From JADHLJ01 sp038118725 (GTDB lineage: Bacteria; Pseudomonadota; Alphaproteobacteria; Thalassobaculales; Thalassobaculaceae), in the NCBI GenBank assembly GCA_038118725.1, contig JAYOIK010000018.1:1-64000 (forward strand): a DNA stretch of 64,000 nucleotides, given 5' to 3'. The notes beneath the pieces were generated by a model, which made no database searches, had not been told where the DNA came from, and saw only the letters and a list, made by a program, of their open reading frames with translations. Made by a program: the position numbers and the translations under genes. This document shows, piece after piece, positions 17,564 through 25,508 of the stretch; positions within the stretch are counted from its first letter, which is position 1, and each line of letters opens with the position of its first letter.

Positions 17564-18733
17564 ATGGATCAGCTTAACCCGGACGCCCCCGTCTCGCGCG
17601 CCCACGCGCTGGGCCCGGACCTGGACGCGGCGGGTGACGAGATCGAGCGGACCAAGCGCATCCCGAAATCTCTGCTCGCCAAGATCCACGAGGCACGTCT
17701 CGCGCGTCTTTTGCTACCCAAGGTCCATGGCGGCGAGGAAGTCGATCCCTGCGCTTATCTGCACGCCTTGGAGGCGGTATCGCGGCACGAGGCCTCGGTC
17801 GGCTGGAACCTTTTCGTGGCCAATAGCTCGGCGTTGATCACGCCGTTCCTGGAACCGGAAACCGCGCGAACCATCTATGCCGAGCCCGATGCTTGGATGT
17901 CGTGGGGGCCGCCGGACGGGCAAAAGGCGCGGGCGGTGGACGGCGGCTACATCGTGAACGGGACCTGGGGATTCTCCAGCGGCTGTCGTCAGGCAAACTG
18001 GATGGGCGCCCATTGCATGGTCGAGGAGAAGGACGGCTCGACCCGTCTGAACCCCGCCGGGCGGCCCTCGGTCACCAGCTTTCTGTTTCCGGTCGAGCAG
18101 GTCACCCTGCATGACACATGGGATACGATCGGGCTACGCGGCACCGCGTCGGACAGCTACACCGTGGAAAACCTCTTTGTGCCCGAGGCCTTCACCGGAA
18201 CCCGCGAGGAGCCGGAAAACAGGAACATTCCGGGGCCGCTCTATTGGTTCACCCAGCAGGGGCTTTACGCGGTGGGCGTGGCGGCGGTGGCGCTCGGCAC
18301 CGCGGGCGGCATGCTTTCGGCCTTTGTCGATCTCGCCAGGGACAAGACTCCGCGTGGCCTGGCACGGTTGGCGGATCGGGACGCGACCCGGGCCCTGGTG
18401 GCAACGTCCGAGGCGCGGTTGGGCTCGGCTCGTGCCTATCTCGTGGAGGTGCTTTCGGGCTATTACGCCGCCGCCGAGGATACCGGGGCGATGGGGATCG
18501 AGGAGCGGGCGCGGGTTCGCCTGGCGACCACCAACGCCATTATCGGCGCCATCGACGTGGCGGATCGAATTCACAAGGCCGCCGGCGTCTCGGCGATCTT
18601 CGTCGGGAAAAGTCCGTTCGAGCGCCGTTGGCGCGATATTCACACCCTGAGCCAACAGATCCAGGCCCGCGATGCCCATTTCGAGGCGGTGGGCGGGATC
18701 CTGCTGGGAGATGAACCGGCGGTTTTCTTTTAG
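17564..18733 (+). CDS. Acyl-CoA dehydrogenase-fold flavoprotein (HsaA/HpaB-like monooxygenase)
   Basis: A 389-residue protein of the acyl-CoA dehydrogenase superfamily. The N-terminal helical domain (LLPKVHGGEEVDP), middle beta domain (WGFSSGCRQANWMGAHCMV, GTASDSYTVENLFVP) and C-terminal four-helix domain are all present. The catalytic glutamate region of true acyl-CoA dehydrogenases is absent; WGFSSGC and the HKAAGVSAIF...RDIHTLSQQ ending are those of flavin-dependent hydroxylases such as HsaA or DszC. These need a separate flavin reductase, which is not seen here. ATG 17564 is chosen because AGGAGG lies just upstream; the in-frame start at 17507 lacks one. Confidence 0.82.
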   Translation: MDQLNPDAPVSRAHALGPDLDAAGDEIERTKRIPKSLLAKIHEARLARLLLPKVHGGEEVDPCAYLHALEAVSRHEASVGWNLFVANSSALITPFLEPETARTIYAEPDAWMSWGPPDGQKARAVDGGYIVNGTWGFSSGCRQANWMGAHCMVEEKDGSTRLNPAGRPSVTSFLFPVEQVTLHDTWDTIGLRGTASDSYTVENLFVPEAFTGTREEPENRNIPGPLYWFTQQGLYAVGVAAVALGTAGGMLSAFVDLARDKTPRGLARLADRDATRALVATSEARLGSARAYLVEVLSGYYAAAEDTGAMGIEERARVRLATTNAIIGAIDVADRIHKAAGVSAIFVGKSPFERRWRDIHTLSQQIQARDAHFEAVGGILLGDEPAVFF

Positions 18734-18853
18734 GTCCGGTTAGTCCGGCGGCGTCGGCCGGGGTTCGGGGCACTTGCCGCTTGATGTCACCATCCCCGCG
18801 CGCTAGGTGAAGGTTCCGCGCCATTTCGGCGGCGGGTATCAGGGACCGAGCCG

Positions 18854-20383
18854 ATGACCACGCCCCGCTATTACATCACGACGCCAATCTATTACGTGAA
18901 TGACGTGCCGCATATCGGACACGCCTACACGACCCTGGCTTGCGACGCGATGGCGCGGTTCAAGCGTCTGGACGGCTATGAGGTGATGTTCCTGACCGGC
19001 ACCGACGAGCATGGACAGAAGGTTGAGACCGCGGCCGGGAACGCGGGCATGGATCCGCTCGATTTCACCACCAAGGTCTCCCAGAACTTTCGCGATTTGC
19101 TGCCGGCCTTGAATGTCGACAACGACGACTTCATCCGCACGACCGAGCCGCGCCACATCAAGTCGGTCCAGGAGATTTGGCGCCGCCTGATCGCGCGCGG
19201 CCATATCTATCTCGGAAAATACGCCGGCTGGTACTCGGTGCGCGACGAGGCCTATTTCGCCGAGAGCGAGCTGGTCGACGGCATGGCGCCGACCGACGCG
19301 CCGGTGGAGTGGGTCGAGGAGCCGAGCTACTTCTTCGACCTCTCCAAATGGCGCGAGCCGTTGCTCAAGCACTACGAGGAGAACCCGGATTTCATCGCGC
19401 CGAACACCCGCCGCAACGAGGTGATCAGTTTCGTCTCCGGCGAGTTGCGGGACCTGTCGGTCTCGCGTACCAGCTTCAAATGGGGCGTGCCGGTGCCGGG
19501 CGACGACGACCACATCATGTATGTCTGGCTCGACGCGCTGACCAACTACATCACCGCGACCGGTTTTCCGGATACCGAGCGCGAGTCCTACAAGACCTTT
19601 TGGCCCGCCGACGTGCACATGGTCGGCAAGGATATCCTGCGCTTTCACGCGGTCTATTGGCCGGCCTTCCTAATGGCGGCGGACCTGCCGTTGCCGCGCC
19701 GGGTCTTCGCCCATGGCTGGTGGACCAACGAGGGGCAGAAGATCTCCAAGTCGCTCGGCAACGTGATCGACCCGCATGAGCTGATCGAAACCTACGACCT
19801 CGACCCGGTGCGCTACTTCCTGCTGCGCGAGGTGCCGTTCGGCAATGACGGGGATTTTTCCCGCGCCGCGATGATCGGGCGCAAGAACAATGATCTTGCC
19901 AATGACTTCGGCAATCTCTCCCAACGCGTGCTCGGCTTCATCGCCAAGAACGCCGGCGCCGCCGTGCCGAGCCCCGGGGCCTTCACCGAGGCCGACGAGG
20001 CCATTCTCGCCGCCGCCGACGGCTTGCTCGCCAAGACCCGGGAGGCCTATGACAACCAAGCCTTCAACCGGGCGCTGGAGGGTATCTGGGAGGTGGTGAG
20101 CGGCGCCAATCGCTATATCGACGAGCAAGCCCCCTGGACCTTGCGTAAGACCGATCCCGAGCGCATGGCCACCGTGCTTTACACTTTGCTCGAGGTGATC
20201 CGGCATCTGGCGATCCTGATGCAGCCGGTGGTGCCGGGCTCGGCGAACAGGATGTTGGATCAACTGGGCGTGGCGGCGGAGGCGCGCGACTTCTCGTGCC
20301 TCAACGCCGAGCACCGCCTGGTCGCCGGCACCGCGCTGCCAAAGCCGTCGCCGGTCTTCCCGCGCCATGTCGAGGCGGAGTAG
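18854..20383 (+). CDS. metG: Methionyl-tRNA synthetase
   Basis: Class I synthetase of 509 residues that charges tRNA-Met. HIGH-type motif PHIGH at 19-23 and KMSKS-type KISKS at 296-300. There is no C-terminal dimerisation domain, so this is the short form typical of alphaproteobacteria. It is followed 14 bases on by a TatD nuclease gene and then an MBL hydrolase, the usual alphaproteobacterial order; the tmk-holB genes that often precede it are absent here. Confidence 0.96.
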   Translation: MTTPRYYITTPIYYVNDVPHIGHAYTTLACDAMARFKRLDGYEVMFLTGTDEHGQKVETAAGNAGMDPLDFTTKVSQNFRDLLPALNVDNDDFIRTTEPRHIKSVQEIWRRLIARGHIYLGKYAGWYSVRDEAYFAESELVDGMAPTDAPVEWVEEPSYFFDLSKWREPLLKHYEENPDFIAPNTRRNEVISFVSGELRDLSVSRTSFKWGVPVPGDDDHIMYVWLDALTNYITATGFPDTERESYKTFWPADVHMVGKDILRFHAVYWPAFLMAADLPLPRRVFAHGWWTNEGQKISKSLGNVIDPHELIETYDLDPVRYFLLREVPFGNDGDFSRAAMIGRKNNDLANDFGNLSQRVLGFIAKNAGAAVPSPGAFTEADEAILAAADGLLAKTREAYDNQAFNRALEGIWEVVSGANRYIDEQAPWTLRKTDPERMATVLYTLLEVIRHLAILMQPVVPGSANRMLDQLGVAAEARDFSCLNAEHRLVAGTALPKPSPVFPRHVEAE

Positions 20384-20397
20384 GACGAGGGACGGTC

Positions 20398-21228
20398 GTG
20401 CGCATCGTTGATTCCCATTGTCATCTGGACTTCGAGAGCTTCCAGGACGACATCGACGCGGTGATCGACCGGGCGCGCGAGGTGGGGCTGTGCCGCATGG
20501 TGACGATTTGCACCAAGATCAGCGGTTTTGAGAGGGTTCTCGCCGTGGCCGAGCGCTATGACGATGTGTTCTGTTCCGTCGGCGTGCACCCCCACGAGGC
20601 CGAGCGCGAGGGCGATGTGACGCTCGAACGCCTGGTACAGCTCTCGCGGCATCCCAAGGTCGTCGGCATCGGCGAGTCCGGGCTCGACTACTATTACGAC
20701 AACTCTCCGGTCGAGGCGCAGAAGGCGAGTTTCCGCACCCATATCGCGGCGGCGCGGGAGACCGGTCTGCCGCTGATCGTGCATAGCCGCGACGCCGACG
20801 CCGACATGGCCGACATGCTGGAGGAGGGCGCGCGAGAGGGCGCTTATCCGGGGGTTCTGCATTGCTTCACCGCCGGCCCGGAACTGGCGGCGCGGGCGGT
20901 GGCGATCGGGTTCTATGTCTCGCTCGCCGGGATCATCACCTTCAAGAGCGCCGAGAGCATTCGCGAGACCGTGCGCGACGTTCCGATGGACCGGCTACTG
21001 GTCGAGACCGACGCGCCCTATCTCGCCCCCGTGCCGAAGCGCGGCAAGCGGAACGAGCCGGCCTATACCCGGCACACCAACCGGATGCTGGCCGAGGTCA
21101 AGGGCGTAGGCGAGGCCGAGATGGCCGAGGTGACGACCGAGAACTTCCTGCGCCTGTTCTCCAAGGTGCCGCCGCTGGACGTAACCCCAACCCCAATCCC
21201 AACGCCAATCCCGGGGACCGCCGCTTGA
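20398..21228 (+). CDS. TatD-family metal-dependent deoxyribonuclease
   Basis: A 276-residue TIM-barrel metal hydrolase (TatD/YcfH family). Metal ligands are visible in VDSHCHLDF near the start, GESGLDYYYD, HSRDADADM, LHCFTAGPE and ETDAPYLAP. GTG 20398 is chosen: it follows GACGAGGGACG, lies 14 bases after metG and begins right at the conserved start; the ORF extends to 20296 only inside metG. The C-terminus carries a proline/threonine run (TPTPIPTPIP) encoded by CCCAA(T/C)-rich short repeats just before the stop, probably a low-complexity addition. Confidence 0.9.
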   Translation: MRIVDSHCHLDFESFQDDIDAVIDRAREVGLCRMVTICTKISGFERVLAVAERYDDVFCSVGVHPHEAEREGDVTLERLVQLSRHPKVVGIGESGLDYYYDNSPVEAQKASFRTHIAAARETGLPLIVHSRDADADMADMLEEGAREGAYPGVLHCFTAGPELAARAVAIGFYVSLAGIITFKSAESIRETVRDVPMDRLLVETDAPYLAPVPKRGKRNEPAYTRHTNRMLAEVKGVGEAEMAEVTTENFLRLFSKVPPLDVTPTPIPTPIPGTAA

Positions 21229-22013
21229 TGCGGATCACGGTTCTCGGCTGCGGCTCCTCCGTCGGCGTGCCGGTGCTGGGAAGCGGATGGGGGCGGTGCG
21301 ATCCGACGGACCCCAGGAACCGCCGGCGCCGCTGTTCCATCCTGGTCGAGAATGACGGCTTCGTGCTTTTGGTCGATACCTCGCCGGATCTGCGCGAGCA
21401 ATTGCTCGACGCCGGGGTGACGCGGATCGACGCGGTGCTGTTCACCCATGGGCACGCCGACCATACCCATGGCCTGGACGATCTGCGTCCGATGTTCTGG
21501 CATATGGGAGAGCCGATCAAGACCCTCGGCGACGCGGCGACGCTGGACGAATTGCAAGCGCGTTTCAGCTATCTTTTTCGCAAGGTTGAAAACAGCCCGC
21601 CGTATTTCCGCCCCCCGCTCGTGGCCGAGGAAATCACGCTCGATCCCTTTACCCTCGGCGGCATGCATATTCAGCCGGTGCGCCAGGATCACGGCGTGAG
21701 CGGCGAAAGCCTCGGCTTCATCTTCAACGGGCGTTTCGCCTATTCCACCGATGTCGCGGTGATGAACGAGAACGAACTCGCGCGCCTTGCCGGGATCGAG
21801 CTTTGGATCGTCGATTGTCTGCGCGAGAGCGGTTCAAAGGCGCACGCGGACCTGCCGACGACCCTCGATTGGATCAAGGCGGTGCGCCCCGGCCGAGCCT
21901 ATCTTACCCATATGGGCACGGATCTGGATTTTGCCGAGACCGCGGCGCGCCTGCCGACGGGTGTCGCGCCCGCCCATGACGGCCTGGTGTTGGAGCTGGA
22001 TGCCCGAGTATGA
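21228..22013 (+). CDS. MBL-fold metallohydrolase (PhnP-like)
   Basis: A 261-residue metallo-beta-lactamase fold hydrolase beginning RITVLGCGSSVGVP, with the dinuclear metal motif THGHADHTHGLDD, a later RQDHGVSGESLGF and YSTDV. Closest by pattern to PhnP-type cyclic phosphodiesterases and related RNase Z-like enzymes, which cleave phosphodiesters. Its ATG overlaps the TatD stop by one base (TGATG), so the two are translationally coupled in the metG-tatD-MBL operon. The exact substrate is unknown. Confidence 0.9.
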   Translation: MRITVLGCGSSVGVPVLGSGWGRCDPTDPRNRRRRCSILVENDGFVLLVDTSPDLREQLLDAGVTRIDAVLFTHGHADHTHGLDDLRPMFWHMGEPIKTLGDAATLDELQARFSYLFRKVENSPPYFRPPLVAEEITLDPFTLGGMHIQPVRQDHGVSGESLGFIFNGRFAYSTDVAVMNENELARLAGIELWIVDCLRESGSKAHADLPTTLDWIKAVRPGRAYLTHMGTDLDFAETAARLPTGVAPAHDGLVLELDARV

Positions 22014-22124
22014 GCTGACGGGTTGTCGCGGTTTGCAAGACGCCAGACCTAGGCTTTCGTCAAGACGACACCGAGGAGGCGGGGGCGTGCCCTTACAAGG
22101 AGCTTGAGCCCATCCATCACGCCC

Positions 22125-22300
22125 GTCGCCCTGGCGCGAGGCGGGGCCTAGGAATGGGCCGCGTGATTGAACTGAAAGGGCTGTGGCGCCATCGCGAGGT
22201 CCTGCCTTACGCCAGGACGACGGGGTGGAGGGGCGGGGTTTCCGCCTCATGCGAATCCCTGGGCTTGAGCCAGGGTCTGTGTCACCGCCGCCAGACCTCG
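22125..22300. repeat. 176-bp direct repeat, copy 1, with REP-like palindromes
   Basis: First copy of a repeat that recurs 285 bases downstream at 22410-22585 with only a handful of differences. It begins GTCGCCCTGGCG and contains a palindromic core at 22197-22223 (CCTGCCTTACGCCAGGACGAC) and a second small palindrome CCCTGGGCTTGAGCCAGGG near 22256. The 734-base space 22014-22747 holds no gene: only the two copies, a GC-rich spacer and, at its end, the IclR promoter. Confidence 0.85.
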
Positions 22301-22409
22301 GTTTTCCGCCATCCCGGTCTTCCTCCTCGCTCTGGCGCGGCGGAACCTGTTCCGGATCAAGTGAGGGGAGCGTGGGGGACGAAAAACCTCGTGTCCGCGA
22401 AGTATCACT

Positions 22410-22585
22410 GTCGCCCTGGCGAACGGCAGGGCCTCGGAATGGGTCGCGTGATTGAACTGAAAGGGCTGTGGCGCCATCGCGAGGTCCTGCCTTACGCCAG
22501 GACGACGGGGTGGAGGGGCGGGGTTTCCGCCTCATGCGAATCCCCGGGTTTGACCCAGGGTCTGTGTCACCGTCGCCAGGCCTAG
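22410..22585. repeat. 176-bp direct repeat, copy 2
   Basis: Second copy of the element at 22125-22300. The inner part from AATGGG(C/T)CGCGTGATTG to CGCCTCATGCGAATCCC is almost identical in the two copies. Differences cluster at the outer palindromes (for example CGGGTTTGACCC against TGGGCTTGAGCC), and the changes partly keep the pairing. Tandem duplication of a composite palindromic unit is the simplest origin. Confidence 0.85.
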
Positions 22586-22670
22586 GATTTCGCTAGGGTT
22601 TCGAATGAAGGGGATGAGTGATCCATGGCGTTTTCTCCACCCGTGATGGTCTGGCCTCATTTATGATCGC

Positions 22671-22710
22671 CTGATATATCTCAAATCACATATGTGATAC
22701 CCTGATATAT
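22671..22710. promoter_or_regulatory. Palindromic operator candidate upstream of the iclR-type gene
   Basis: A perfect 14-bp palindrome ATCACATATGTGAT (22685-22698) is flanked on both sides by the direct repeat CTGATATAT (22671-22679 and 22702-22710). The stretch is strongly AT-rich against its surroundings and lies 38-77 bases upstream of the GTG start at 22748. IclR regulators usually repress their own promoter by binding such palindromes. The assignment is inferred from position. Confidence 0.5.
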
Positions 22711-22747
22711 TTCGTTTGTATTAATATGATCTTCCAGGGGATGAAAC

Positions 22748-23524
22748 GTGGTGGGACAAATGACAAACGGTCTTGTAAAATCAGCCGCCCGCGTAATGGC
22801 GATCTTCGAGTGTTTCGAGGATGTTAAGCGGCCTTTGACCATATCCGAACTGGTGCGCCTGATGGGCGTGCCGCAATCGAGCATGTCGGCCTTGATGAAG
22901 AGCCTGCTGGCGCAGGGCTTCGTCGATTACGACACGCGCGCTAGAACCTATACGCCGAGTGTTCGGGTGGGATTGCTTGGAAGCTGGCTCATGGGCGGTG
23001 CCCATAACCAGGATAACCTCTTGGGAATGCTTCAGGGATTGAACGCCGCGACGGGGGATACCGCGGTCCTCGGCGTGCTGAACGGCGTGGAGACCCAGTA
23101 CATCCACGTGGTCAACTCGTATCAGCGCCTGCGCTTTCACCTGCGGCCCGGCATGATGCGGCCGATGTTCCGCACCGCGATCGGACTGGTGCTGGCCAGC
23201 CTGCGCGATGACGCCGAGATCGGCCGGATGGTGCGCCGGGTCAATACCGAGGCCGAGAGGCCGGAGGATAAGATCCTGGAAGCCGACGTCATGGCGCGGA
23301 TCCAGGAAGTTCGCGACAACGGTTATATCATCACCTCGAACCTGGCGACGCCGGGCGCGGGGGTCGTGGCCACGCTGGTGCGCAACGGACCTTCTTCCAG
23401 GCCGCTGGCCATCGGTATCGCGGCGCCCAATCCGCGGTTGATCTCGGGACGCGAGTTCCTGGTCGACAGTCTGATGTCGGCGGTCGACCGCTTCGCCAAC
23501 GGACGGACGCCCCGCGCGGCCTGA
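22748..23524 (+). CDS. IclR-family transcriptional regulator
   Basis: A 258-residue regulator: N-terminal winged helix-turn-helix (SAARVMAIFECFEDVKRPLTI...LMGVPQSSMSALMKSLL) and a C-terminal IclR effector domain (GDTAVLGVLNGVETQYIHVV, then GYIITSNLATPGAGVVAT). GTG 22748 follows CAGGGG by about 9 bases; an ATG at 22760 is a second choice. IclR proteins control catabolic operons such as aromatic or acid degradation. No obvious target operon is adjacent; the next gene is a cytochrome c 123 bases away on the same strand. Confidence 0.9.
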   Translation: MVGQMTNGLVKSAARVMAIFECFEDVKRPLTISELVRLMGVPQSSMSALMKSLLAQGFVDYDTRARTYTPSVRVGLLGSWLMGGAHNQDNLLGMLQGLNAATGDTAVLGVLNGVETQYIHVVNSYQRLRFHLRPGMMRPMFRTAIGLVLASLRDDAEIGRMVRRVNTEAERPEDKILEADVMARIQEVRDNGYIITSNLATPGAGVVATLVRNGPSSRPLAIGIAAPNPRLISGREFLVDSLMSAVDRFANGRTPRAA

Positions 23525-23647
23525 GGCGGAGCCGGGATCGCGGCGAGGGGGTCTTTCCCCGCGCCGATTTGAAGCAGGAATCGTGACTGATACGGGACGC
23601 GCGCGCTGATATAGTGCTCGCGTCCTGTTTCATTTGGAGTAACGCTG

Positions 23648-24028
23648 GTGAACAAACTCATCGTCGGGCTCTTTGCCTGTCTTCTGCTCGTCCCCGTGAT
23701 GTCCAGTGGCGTTCAGGCGGCGGATGCCGCCAAGGGCAAGGGGGTTTTCAACAAATGCAAGGCCTGTCACATGCATGACAAGCCCAAGAACAAGCTCGGC
23801 CCGCATCTAATGGGGATCGTCGGTCGGGCGTCCGGCGTGGTCGAGGGATACAAGTATTCCAAGGCCATGCGCAAGGCGGAGCTGGTCTGGGACGAGGCGA
23901 CGCTTGATGCGTTTCTGGCCAAGCCGAAGAAATTCATGAAGGGCACGAAAATGTCCTTCAATGGGTTGAAGAATGCCTCCGACCGCGCCGATGTCATTGA
24001 ATATATGAAGTCTTTTCCGGCGCAATAA
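23648..24028 (+). CDS. Periplasmic class I cytochrome c
   Basis: A 126-residue cytochrome c with a signal peptide (residues 1-24, hydrophobic core and cleavage near VQA-AD), the heme motif CKACH (Cys37, Cys40, His41) and the axial Met102 in GTKMSFNG. Length and the GPHLMGIVGR segment fit mitochondrial-type cytochrome c/c2 or c550 carriers of electrons to oxidases. GTG is the start, with GGAG nine bases upstream. Its end lies 10 bases from the convergent ABC ATPase gene. Confidence 0.92.
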   Translation: MNKLIVGLFACLLLVPVMSSGVQAADAAKGKGVFNKCKACHMHDKPKNKLGPHLMGIVGRASGVVEGYKYSKAMRKAELVWDEATLDAFLAKPKKFMKGTKMSFNGLKNASDRADVIEYMKSFPAQ

Positions 24029-24038
24029 AGACCGAGAT

Positions 24039-24791
24039 TCAATCCGTCAGCCGCATCCGGATCGGCCCCTCGGCCCGGCCCTCCAGCATCTGCGCGAGAT
24101 AGGGGTCGTCGGCCTTCCCGGCATCGGCGCTGTCGCCCTGCCAGCGAATGACCCCGTCATACAGCATCGCGATCCGGTCAAAGCGCGTCCGCGCGGCGTG
24201 CATGTTGCCGGTGATGGCGAGCACGGTGGCGCCGCGACCCTCGACATCGGCCTCGACGCTGGCCTCGATCAGATCCAGAATCGCGTTGGTGAGGATCGGG
24301 TCCAGCCCGGCGGTCGGGTCGTCCAGGATCAGCAGCTCCGGGTTGCCGGCCATCGCCCGGGCGACGCCGACGCGCTTCTGCATGCCGCCGGAAAGCTCGA
24401 CCGGATACAGCATCGCCATTTCCTCCGTAAGGCCGACATCCAGCAGCCGCGCGATCGACCGGTCCCGCGCTTCGGCGGCGGGCATATCGTGGCTGTTAAT
24501 CAGAGGAAAGGCCACGTTCTCCCAGACCTTCATGCTGTCGAACAGGGCGTTCTGCTGGAATAGAACCCCGATCCGCCTTGTGTCCGCGACCTCGATGCCA
24601 CCGATACGGACAGCGCCCGCGTCACGCTCCATCAAGCCCAGAATACAACGGATCAGCACGGATTTTCCGGAGGCCGACGGCCCGATCAGCACGGTGGACC
24701 GCCCCGCCGGCACCTCAAGGCTGACATCGCTTAAGACCACCTTGTCACCAAAGGCTTTGGCAAGGTGGGTGATGGAGACATCAAGGGACAT
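24039..24791 (-). CDS. MlaF-type ABC transporter ATP-binding protein, unaccompanied
   Basis: A 250-residue ATPase with Walker A GPSASGKS (37-44), signature LSGGMQ (133-138) and Walker B LLILDDP (153-159). The LSGGMQKR wording and overall length are those of MlaF/Ttg2A, the ATPase of phospholipid or toluene-tolerance transporters at the inner membrane. Normally mlaE (permease) and mlaD (MCE protein) adjoin; neither is present on either side, where a cytochrome c and TRAP permeases lie. It may serve a permease encoded elsewhere. Confidence 0.88.
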   Translation of the reverse strand: MSLDVSITHLAKAFGDKVVLSDVSLEVPAGRSTVLIGPSASGKSVLIRCILGLMERDAGAVRIGGIEVADTRRIGVLFQQNALFDSMKVWENVAFPLINSHDMPAAEARDRSIARLLDVGLTEEMAMLYPVELSGGMQKRVGVARAMAGNPELLILDDPTAGLDPILTNAILDLIEASVEADVEGRGATVLAITGNMHAARTRFDRIAMLYDGVIRWQGDSADAGKADDPYLAQMLEGRAEGPIRMRLTD

Positions 24792-24972
24792 AGCGCACGC
24801 GGGCCTCTCGTCGGTATCCCGTGGATTATCCGCCCGCCCCGCCCAAGGTCAATGACCGTGGTGGCCCGTGCGTTTCATCCGCCGCCGCGGACGGGTCGCT
24901 TCTATCGTGAACAGGCCGGACTAATCCCAGACGCGATCTCCCGAAGCTGCAACCGCGTGATATCGTCGCCCG

Positions 24973-25503
24973 ATGTTCCGTATCGTTAAAGCCATCGATC
25001 GATTTTCCTCAAGCCTCGGGGTCGCCGCCGCGACCCTTGTGGTGCCGCTGGGGCTGATCATGACCTATGAGGCGCTGGCGCGGTTCGCGCTCAACCTGCC
25101 GACCTTCTGGGCCTATGAGTTGAGCTACATGATCACGGGAGCGCATTTCGCCCTGGGCATCGCCTTGGTCACCCGGCGGGGCGAGCATATCCGCATCGAT
25201 TTCATCTATGCCCGTATGTCCGCGCGCGGCAAGGCGATCTTGGACTTCATGATCCTGCTGTGCTGCATGGTGCCGGTCATGAGCTGGGTGGCGGCGGAAC
25301 TCGTGGATTACGCGATCGGCGCCTGGGCGGGCGAGGAGCGTTCCGGGGAATCCGGTTGGAACCCGGTGGTCTGGCCGGCGCGCGCGGCCGTGGCCTTCGG
25401 GTTCGTGGCCTTCGCGGTGCAGCTGCTCGCCGAAACGGTGAAGACCGGCGCCGTCGCGCTCGGGTTCTCGGTCCCGGCCGGTGAAGACGGGGAGGTCAAC
25501 TGA
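24973..25503 (+). CDS. dctQ: TRAP transporter small permease subunit (DctQ type)
   Basis: A 176-residue membrane protein with four hydrophobic segments, the DctQ topology of tripartite ATP-independent periplasmic transporters. RRGEHIRIDFIYARM is the conserved loop of the family. It pairs with the large permease, which begins 5 bases after its stop. No DctP substrate-binding protein gene is nearby, so substrate (usually an organic acid) cannot be guessed. The length is average for the family. Confidence 0.9.
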   Translation: MFRIVKAIDRFSSSLGVAAATLVVPLGLIMTYEALARFALNLPTFWAYELSYMITGAHFALGIALVTRRGEHIRIDFIYARMSARGKAILDFMILLCCMVPVMSWVAAELVDYAIGAWAGEERSGESGWNPVVWPARAAVAFGFVAFAVQLLAETVKTGAVALGFSVPAGEDGEVN

Positions 25504-25508
25504 CCCCC

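Noticed and set aside
22154..22585. 143-residue open frame across the two 176-bp repeats
   Set aside because: Its translation consists of the repeat twice; it has no ribosome site and the palindromic DNA explains the sequence.
22014..22747. CRISPR array
   Set aside because: Only two long copies with no short repeats or unique equal-length spacers and no cas genes in the window.
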